Below, piece after piece: positions 56,921-64,000 of a stretch of DNA of 64,000 nt. The notes under the pieces are model-generated. The model made no database searches. It worked only from the letters and a program-made list of their open reading frames with translations, and had not been told where the DNA came from. Source of the stretch: Tenrec ecaudatus (lineage: Eukaryota > Chordata > Mammalia > Afrosoricida > Tenrecidae); NCBI RefSeq assembly GCF_050624435.1, contig NC_134537.1, positions 14,752,584 through 14,816,583 on the forward strand, in the 5' to 3' direction. Position 1 is the stretch's first letter, and every line of letters starts with the position of its first letter. The position numbers were made by a program, and so were the translations under genes.

Positions 56921-58049
56921 CTTTTTGAAGTCCTTTCATAAGCTTAGCTCATTCCTGGATGGCTTTTATTGTAACTTCAGTGCACATTAAGCTAGCTAGA
57001 AGGGTAAACCAAATAGTGCTTTGAGCTCATGTCTCTGGAAGCCAGCCTCAAACAATAAACAATTGTTGCCCCATCGTTGAGGTCACTGTACGATTCATAG
57101 ACTCTTCGAATTCCTCATATCTGGGGGTACTGTGCATGAGTTCTTGGTGTCTGTCTCAATGGATTATCAAACATGGCAGAGACTCAGAGTTCCCTGGGAG
57201 GGTTGGTGTCAGAATAGGTAACAGAAGTTTAGCAAGTGGAGCATGTCTGCCCTCTGCCTCAGAGAAATCAACCTTGGGTGAATGTACAATTGGATTGCTC
57301 TCCCCCACTCCATAGACAGAAGAAGTCCAATTTTGGCCCCATGCTATTTCTTCCGTATGTTTCTTATGTATCAAATCACCAAAAAAGGAAAGTCGTAATT
57401 TCCTTTAATATGGGCTACTTGTGCATAAAAGAAAAATATTGGCTGCCAGAATGTGTAATGAGCTTCCAATATCCTCTAGACAAAGATGACTCAGAACTCA
57501 TCTGCCCTTTAATAAGGTTTTTATTATTTGTTGACTCAAGGGAAAAAAAATGTCATGGGAGCCTTAGGGCATACTAGTTAGAGGGTTTTAGAATGCACAT
57601 ATTTTAGGATTGAGACTCCCGTTGGATAATCTGAGTAGGACCTAAGAAGTAGGGGTTGATATGAATTGAGTGCTGTCAGAAGAAGACAGTGATTCTTCAT
57701 TGTCATAATATCTTATCTATAAGAGCAGACAATAATGAAGCCAAAGCTGTAACTGATTTTAAAAATAGTAGTCATTCATAAACTGGAAAAGTCAGATGCT
57801 TTCTGTTTAACAGCTCAGATGATGCTCACGCTTTGTTTGCGTTCATTCATGATTACTGAGTGGTCTTGTTTTTTGTTTTGATCAATCCAGGTCACAGATT
57901 GGTCCTATGCAACCGTGATGTTCTGTGATTTGTTGTTGTTCAACAGGAGAACCCCAATCCAAGCTGTGAATTACAGGCCAGTTTATTGTAATACCAAGGA
58001 CTAGGAGAGAGAGCTCTTATTTATAGTGCAAAACTGTTTCTCAAAAAAA
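56921..58049. other. anonymous DNA
   Basis: No gene or repeat recognised with confidence. A 113-codon frame at 57236-57577 has no known domain. Confidence 0.5.
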
Positions 58050-58240
58050 AAAAAAATCACTGCCATCAAGTTGATTCCAACTTAGAGCCATCATGTAGGG
58101 CCGAGGAGATCTGCCCCTGTGGTTTCCAGAGATGATCCATCGTTAGAGGAGGAATAGACAGTCTCTTCTTGCACCCACAGAGCAGATAGTAATTTTAAAC
58201 TGCTGAATTTTCACTTAGCAACCACCAGGGCATCTCTCAA
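58050..58240 (-). repeat. AfroSINE
   Basis: 'atcactgccatcaagttgat', 'gatctgcccctgtggtttcc' and 'agcaaccaccagggc' are antisense SINE blocks. Confidence 0.7.
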
Positions 58241-59105
58241 AATGGTCTAGAAGGAAAAAGCAAAACACCTCCTGAAATGATTTTCTTAGACACTGCTTGA
58301 GCTTTGCCAAACAAATAACAAATAAAATATTCAGCCAGATCATAGAAATGATGTTGCGATTGAAATGTTTTGGAAAATGGTTCACAGAACTGAATTCCAA
58401 AGTCTAAAACACTGCACTACATAATCAGATTTCTAGAAGCAGGGGTTGCAGTCAGACTTGATGGAAGATAATGGAGACAATGTAAGTAAAATCAAAGGGT
58501 CAGTTTGGACAGGAAGTAAATTCCCTGAGTGAACCAATACTGCCACCAGAAATTAGAAAATTGTCTGTACCCTCCTTCATTTCCAAAGACTATGATTGAC
58601 TATGATGAGACTGTGATTGAGAAATGGGAAGAAGTGATTACTTCCATAACTACTGTGTACTACGAAGTGTTTTCCTATTGCCTAAAACTACAGGAGAACA
58701 GGACCAGAGTACCTTCTGTCATAGAGTACACCAGCTAAAGGAGAGAAACAGACCATGAAAAATGGCAGTTCAGCCAGTGAATATCGTGCAAATAAATAAG
58801 AGAGAACCAGGATGCAGAAAATGGAGGAGGAGATTGCTTTAGGTAGTGTAGTCAGGAAAGTTCCATCTGAGGTTATAATATTAGCAAGAACACCTGAAGG
58901 ATGTGACAGAGACACTATCCGCAGGGTTGAGGGCAAAACGTGCATGAGAAAACAGATGGTGCAAGGACTCTGAGGAGGATGCTTACTAGTCCCACAAAAA
59001 TGGCTAGATGACATTGATCCGGAGGAAAATAGTGCAGGAAAACATTTAGACAGTGAAGAAATGCTGCAATTCTTTTATTTGCAGTTTTTAAACCTGTAAC
59101 ATCTA
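58241..59105. other. anonymous DNA
   Basis: No repeat recognised. A 69-codon frame at 58529-58738 is of ordinary composition rather than low complexity, but I recognise no family and see no splice sites in support. Confidence 0.45.
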
Positions 59106-59485
59106 GGCTATCAATGGTGATTTCTAGGTGTCATTGACTTCATTCCAACCCAGAGAAACTCTACGTATACCAGAACTAAACACCGTAAAGACTGCGACTG
59201 TTGTATATCAGAACTAACACTGCCAGGACCTGCACCAACTTCACAACTGTCTCTATGCCTGAGTCCCTGGTTGCAGCCACTGGGCAATGCATCCTGTTGA
59301 GAGCTTTCCTCGTTTTCACTGCCCCTCCACTTACCCAAACATGACGTCCTACTCCAAGCACTGGTCCCTCTTGAAAACATGCCCGGAGTATGTATGATGG
59401 ACACTCATCTTTACCTCTATGGGATGCTTTGGCCGTTCATCTTCCATGGCAAACTTGTTTATCCTTTTGGCATTCCATAGTACTT

Positions 59486-59824
59486 TCAACATTCTTCAAC
59501 AGCACCCAATTCTAATGCATGGATTCTTCTTCTGTCTTCTTTGTCCAATGTCCAACTTTCACAGACACATGAAGCAATTGAATATACCATGCCTTGGGTC
59601 AGGCTCACCTTCGTCCTCAAAGTAAGATCCTTGCTTTTCAGTATCCTACAGGGGTTTTGGACAGCACAAGTACCTATGGCGATGCACCTTTGGATATCTT
59701 GACCACTGCTTCCATGACCATTGATTGTCAATCCAAGCAAGACAACATTCTTGACAACTTCAACCTTTTCTATCATGTTACCTCTTGGTCTAATTGTGAT
59801 TGGATCTTCTTTACATTGAGTCAT
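59486..59824 (-). pseudogene. BovB reverse transcriptase C-terminal remnant
   Basis: A 112-codon frame. It carries 'LGLTINGHGSSGQDIQRCIA', 'RILKSKDLTLRTKVSLTQGM' and 'CESWTLDKEDRRRIHALELG', the post-RT domain of BovB/RTE. The parallel DNA piece occurs at 15.8 and 29.9 kb. Confidence 0.85.
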
Positions 59825-59849
59825 AATCCATCCTGAAGGCTGTGATCTT

Positions 59850-60550
59850 TGGTCTTCATCAGAAAAGTTTGCAGGTTCTCCTCACTTTCAGTAAGCCAGG
59901 TTGCATCAGCTGCATATCACAGGTTGTTAATAAGCCTTCTGTTAATCCTGATAGTGCATTCTTCTTCGTGTAATTCAGCTTCTCTGATACAGCATATTGA
60001 TTGAGTAGGTGGATGGTCAGAGGATACAACCCTGGTATACACTTTTCCTGATTTTTTTACTGTGTAGTGTTCCCTTGTTCTGTTTGCACAAGTACCTGTT
60101 GATCCAAGTAAGCATTCTTCAGGAACATAAGCAAGTGTTCAGGAATGTGCATTCTTCTCAGGGTTAACATAGTTGCTATGATCCACATAGTCTAATGCGT
60201 TGGCATAGTCAGGGAAACACAAGTAAATATCTTTTAGGTATTCCGTGCTTTGAACCAAGGTCCATCTGGCATCAGCAATGATATCCCATATTGCACATCC
60301 TCTTCTGAATGTGGCCTGAACCTCCGCCAGTCACCTGTTAATGCACTGTGGCAACCATTGTTCGATGATCTTCAGCCAAATCGTACTTGCATGTGAGATC
60401 AGCGCTACTGTTTGAGCTTTTTGCTGTGTCACCTCTCTTTAGAATGGTACAGATATGGATCTCTACCTGTCCGTTTGCCAAGTAGCTGTCTTGCATGTTT
60501 CCTGACATAGATGACAGAGTGCTTCCAGTGTCTCATAAGTGTGTTGAAAC
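59850..60550 (-). pseudogene. BovB reverse transcriptase core, broken
   Basis: Read by hand on the minus strand, 59905-59916 encodes YAAD where an RT has YADD, and it is preceded directly by a TGA in frame (residues LINNL, stop, then YAADATWLTESEEN). The stop is one transition away from CGA (Arg). The loss of one catalytic Asp plus the stop makes the enzyme dead. Further stops split the rest of the core. Confidence 0.75.
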
Positions 60551-60553
60551 ATT

Positions 60554-60945
60554 TCACTTGGTATGCCATAAATTCTGGAGCCTTGTTTGTTTTGTTTTGT
60601 TTTTGGCTAAAGCTTTACATGCAGCTTGAAGTTCTCCCTTCAGCGCTGTTGGTTCTTGATCAAGTGCTACCTCTGGGTGTGGTGGAATGTCGGCCAGTTC
60701 CTTTTGGGACACTGACTTTTGTGTATAGTTTCCATCTTCGTTTGATGCTTCCTGCATTATTCTATATTTTTCCAATATGCTATTTCAATATTTCCACTCA
60801 ATGCTTCAATTTTTCTTGATTTCCTTCCTTTTAAGATGTGCTGATGGTGTTCTTCTTTATTGGCTTTGAACTCTATGTATTTGCACATTTCCTTATAATA
60901 TGTTACTTTGTCCTCCCTAGCTTCCTTCTGAAATTTTCTAATCAA
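60554..60945 (-). pseudogene. BovB polyprotein segment before the RT core, broken
   Basis: Two overlapping frames (60757-60945, then 60554-60775) show a frameshift near 60765. The first is lysine-rich ('KFQKEAREDKVTYYKEMCKY'). Placement between linker and RT core follows from order along the element. Confidence 0.65.
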
Positions 60946-60991
60946 CCCTTTGGCTTCATCATTTCTTCAATTTGCTTTAGTTACTCTACAG

Positions 60992-61303
60992 TTAAGAGCA
61001 AGTTGCAGTCTCCTCTGACATCCACTTTGGTCTTTTCTTTCTTTCTAGTCTTGTTAATGACCTTTTGCTTTCTTCTTTAATGGTGGCCTTGATGTCTTCC
61101 CACAGCTCATCAGGGCCTCTCTCAGTGATTAGGGCATCACGTCTCCTGTTGAGGTGGTCTCTAAACTCAGGTGGGATAGACTCAAGGTGGTATTTTGACT
61201 CTCCTGGACTTGTTTTAATTTTCTTCAGCTTTATCCTGAATGTAGAGAAGAGGAATTGGTGATGGCCTTTTATTCTTTCCATCTTCTTTGATACTTCCTG
61301 CAT
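60992..61303 (-). pseudogene. BovB endonuclease-RT linker remnant
   Basis: A 103-codon frame. 'FSTFRIKLKKIKTSPGESKY' and 'RLERKKRPKWMSEETATCS' match the RTE linker in which 'K.PKW.SEET' precedes the RT. Its first ~6 codons extend across the 61285/61286 boundary into the adjoining copy. Confidence 0.8.
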
Positions 61304-62095
61304 TATTCGATATTTTCCCCATAAAATCTTTCAGTACTGAAGGTCAAAGCTTGAATTTTTTCAAGTTTAAGATATACTGAGCATGTTCTTTCTCTTTGGC
61401 TTTCTAACTCTAAGCTCTGGCACATTTTATACTACTTTTCTTTATCTTCTTGAGTTATCCTTAGACATTACCTGTTAACTCCTTTATTTAATTTTTTATC
61501 CAGTTTGCGTTGGCTACTCCAAGATTAAGACCAAGTTCAAAAGTCTCTTCTGACATCCCCTTTGATTATTTTTTCTTTCCTGTATTTTCGATGACCTTTT
61601 GCGTTCTTCATATAACATGTTCTTGAGGTCACTCGCTCCACAGCTTATTAAGTATCTTGCTATTAGTGCTGCATGCGTCATATCTGTTCTTTAACTGCCA
61701 TCATCATTCAGATGGGATATACACCAGTTTGCCTTTGACTCTCATGGACCTATTTGAATTTTCTTCAACTTCAACTTGAACTTACATCTTCACAATTAAA
61801 AAAGTATAGCCAGAATGCTCCTTAGAGGCAAGGATGGTGAGACTTAGTCTTACATACTTTGAACCTGTTGTCAGGAGAGACCAGTTTCTGGAGTAAAACA
61901 TCAGGCTTGGAAAAGTAGAGGAGAAAGAAAAATGAGAAAGGCCCTCAAGGAGATGGATTGACCTAGTGGCTACAACATGGGATCAAGGGTAGGAACAATT
62001 GTGAGGACGGTACAGGACGAGGCAAGGTTCCATTCTACTGTGCATTGGATCACTGTGGGTTGAAACTGGCTCCACTGTACCTAACAACACCAGTC
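61286..62095 (+). mobile_element. BovB/RTE copy with inverted 5' part
   Basis: 61286-61795 is the linker region in minus orientation, similar to 60745-61260 at roughly 70%. 61797-62095 is the RTE 3' end in plus orientation: 'gccagaatgctccttagagg', 'gagacttagtcttacatact', 'ccctcaaggagatggattga', 'ggtacaggacgaggcaaggt', 'actgtacctaacaacaccag'. The order (inverted upstream part, then forward 3' part) fits twin-primed reverse transcription, with the RT core deleted between the halves. Confidence 0.6.
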
Positions 62096-62212
62096 CATTC
62101 CAATAACAAGAGTTGACTCGAATGATTTACAGATCTTTCTGTCAAACTATTATTATTATTCTTTATAAATATATTTATGCTCATTTTATCTACTTATCCA
62201 TCCATTTAATCT

Positions 62213-63128
62213 GTGAGGGGGGGAATCCAGAAAATAATGGAATTTGTATTTCTCTTGAAAGCTATATATTTAATTTTTGTTTACAAAACAACCTTATCAC
62301 ATTCAAAGTACTCTCTGTTACACTCAATACATTTGTCAAATTTGTGATTCCATTTGGGGAAACGGTTTTCCAACTCATCTGTTTGGATGGCTGACAGCAT
62401 CTCCCTCATCTCTTTCTTCACCTATTCTCTGTCTTCAAATTGCTATCCTTTCATGTCTGCTTTCACAGAGACAAAAAGAAGTCGCACACAACTAGACTGG
62501 ATGAGTAAGGTGTGTGAGGCAAGAGAAGCATGTTGATCTTTACCAAAAACTGCCTCACGGACATGGCTGCAGGTGCATTGTGGTGGCAAAACCAGTCCTC
62601 CTGTCTGCCACAAAGCAGGCCTTTTTTGTTGCACATTGTTACGCAATCTTTTCAGAACCTTTAAATCGAAAACTTGATCAACAGTCTGACCTGGTGGAAT
62701 GAACTCCAAATGCACTACAAGTCGACATTGGTTTGTCCATTCAGGAAGTTGATGGACGTCCAGAACAAGATTTGTCATCAAGGTTTGAAATAAGAAAACC
62801 ATTCAGACACATGAGTTTTTCTGACAGTGTGGTTCTTGTCAGCTGTGTTCAACATCACAACAGTTTCTGTGGCATTTTTCCTGAGCAGGAAACAAAATTT
62901 CACAGCTGCAGGCTGTTCTCTTGAACAGGCCATCACAAAATAAATGAGGATTGAGTGAAGCAGCTTTTACCAAGAAATTGACTGTGACCAGAGAGAGCGT
63001 TCCCAGGAGACATCACTGCTGCACTAACTCAGAGTGATTTGCTTGATGCTCACCTAACAGGAAAAATTCATACCACTAAATCTCCACCCAGAGGAGCTTT
63101 TCTCCAGTTTTTTATTGGGGCCCCCTTG
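62213..63128 (-). mobile_element. mariner transposon, damaged
   Basis: 916 bp. The left end starts 'tgagggggggaatcc' and the right end read back starts 'caaggggggcccc', an imperfect terminal inverted repeat of the same type as at 45.6 kb. TA follows the right end (63129-63130); the left TA is mutated to TG or absent. The minus strand holds transposase coding (separate entry). Confidence 0.8.
62443..62802 (-). pseudogene. mariner transposase remnant
   Basis: A 119-codon frame includes 'FIPPGQTVDQVFDLKVLKRL' (residues about 35-54), typical of the region before the second catalytic Asp. Then a frameshift: the adjoining frame reads WFCHHNAPAA, in which HHDNAPAH has lost its Asp codon. The third motif is legible in another frame as YSSSLVVCDFF. 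Inactive. Confidence 0.8.
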
Positions 63129-63130
63129 TA

Positions 63131-63558
63131 TTGATCTTCTTATAATTGTCTTCCTTTCATCCTTTGTTATTACAGAGATCTGCCCTGATTCACTGTTGCT
63201 TAGGTGGTGTTCTTAAGCAGCTTTGTCTTTGTAAGACTACACGGAGACTTTCTCCCAATTCCCGCTGCTTTGCCGAAATCGTGCCTTCTCTCTGGCAGGG
63301 AACATCTAGGCAAGATTGCTATCCTTTCCTGTCTGTGGTTGTCATTCGTTTTGATGATGAGTTGTGCAATATTGTGATACTGGAGCGAGATCAAACCATA
63401 TTACTTTATGAACATTAAAGAATAAGACTTTCATTACAGCTAGCCGGACTGAGAGGAGGCCAGTGCCTAGAAAAAAAACCACTCTCGACCCTCATCAAAG
63501 GTGGTTGTGTACAATAGTTAACCCCGGGGGTTAGATTGGGAGGGGACATTTGGTAAGT
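63131..63558. other. unclassified, possibly LTR-related
   Basis: No firm landmarks. On the minus strand 'cctcctctcagtccggctag' and 'tgatctcgctccagtatcac' give a vague LTR impression. A 64/90-codon frame pair has no known domain. Confidence 0.3.
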
Positions 63559-63725
63559 ACATTCCTTGCTGATAGGGCAGGCAGGACATTGGGAGGGGGT
63601 CAGAAGGCGTCACCTACAGATGCATCAAGGCCTGTCAGGATTGAGGACATTCCTTGCTTTATCTGGCAGACAGGCTAGTGGGAGGCATTAGGGAGATATT
63701 GAGAATTGGGTCAAGGTCTGTCAGG
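63559..63725. repeat. 88-bp imperfect tandem repeat
   Basis: Units begin 'acattccttgct' at 63559 and 63647 and end 'gtcagg' at 63639 and 63725, with 'tcaagg(c/t)ctgtcagg' shared. Tandem repeats of this size are common in LTR U3 enhancers, but no family is identified. Confidence 0.75.
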
Positions 63726-63999
63726 AGGTCGGAGGGACTTATGGCAAGAGTATTTGTGGATGAATAAGTCTGGAAGGCTAGCAGAAGCGACTAGGGACTG
63801 CAAGGTTGAGGTCATACAGGCTGCCAATTTTAACAAAATGGAGTTCTTCCAGCTAAACAGGGTCACTACAACTATCATTGCAATTTTCTCCCCATTGGTA
63901 AGAAATTTTCTCTTTCATCTGCAGTTTTTAAAATGTTCTCTTTCCTTGTAGAATTAAAGATTTCTATCATGATACATCTAATCTGTCTTTTCTGCTCAA
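63726..63999. other. anonymous DNA
   Basis: No gene or repeat recognised up to the window end. Confidence 0.5.
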
Positions 64000-64000
64000 T

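Larger units (their letters stand above)
59106..61285 (-). mobile_element. BovB/RTE non-LTR retrotransposon, 5' truncated
   Basis: The longest RTE copy, about 2.2 kb, running from the segment between endonuclease and reverse transcriptase to the 3' end. BovB encodes one polyprotein with an AP endonuclease and a reverse transcriptase and moves by target-primed reverse transcription. Here the endonuclease is lost. The protein can be followed through several frames with stops between them: 'PPEFRDHLNRRRDAL' and 'PDELWEDIKATIKEESKRSL' (linker), the RT active site region at about 59900, and the C-terminus at 59.5-59.8 kb. Inactive. Confidence 0.85.

Noticed and set aside
58529..58738. 69-codon frame outside recognised repeats
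   Set aside because: Composition is protein-like but there is no homology I can name, no Kozak context of note and no splice signals; kept only as anonymous DNA.

Overview
The window looks like mammalian nuclear DNA from an afrotherian, most likely a tenrec such as Echinops telfairi. Three signals support this. There are many tRNA-derived AfroSINE copies and many fragments of a BovB-type RTE LINE. There is also an afrotherian style of L1 with a very long non-coding 3' UTR. In addition, three short hAT MITEs match my memory of the SPIN ('space invader') family, which among afrotherians has been reported from tenrec. The species call is an inference; the repeat classes are read from the sequence.

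I found no functional protein-coding gene, no convincing exon, and no rRNA, tRNA or CRISPR array. The longer open frames lie in transposon relics or are antisense to repeats. The window is best described as intergenic or intronic DNA, roughly half made of recognisable transposons. The rest is AT-rich and anonymous.

Layout. 0-15 kb: an L1 3' UTR, a pogo/Tigger element with a 112-residue transposase remnant, the first SPIN copy, LTR fragments, and an L1 3' UTR with a 5' inversion. 15-30 kb: L1 and BovB pieces, the second SPIN copy, a 95-bp TC tract, MaLR-like LTRs, and two long L1 3' UTRs in minus orientation. 30-45 kb: two BovB tails in tandem, about 2.5 kb of anonymous DNA, several AfroSINEs, and L1s carrying nested LTR and SINE insertions. 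45-54 kb: a mariner relic, a CpG-richer LTR-like block, an L2 fragment, the third SPIN copy and LTRs. 54-64 kb: L1 3' UTRs with local tandem duplications, a 2.2-kb BovB copy with a damaged reverse transcriptase, a BovB insertion rearranged head to head, a 0.9-kb mariner and an unclassified block with an 88-bp tandem repeat.

The elements relate to each other in a few ways. BovB and AfroSINE share the same 3' end, so BovB probably supplied the machinery for the SINE. Several L1/BovB copies carry the inversion signature of twin priming. Nested insertions (LTR in L1, SINE in L1) give a relative order of events. L1 copies are named here as type A, B and C only by mutual similarity of their 3' UTRs; these are working labels, not database names.
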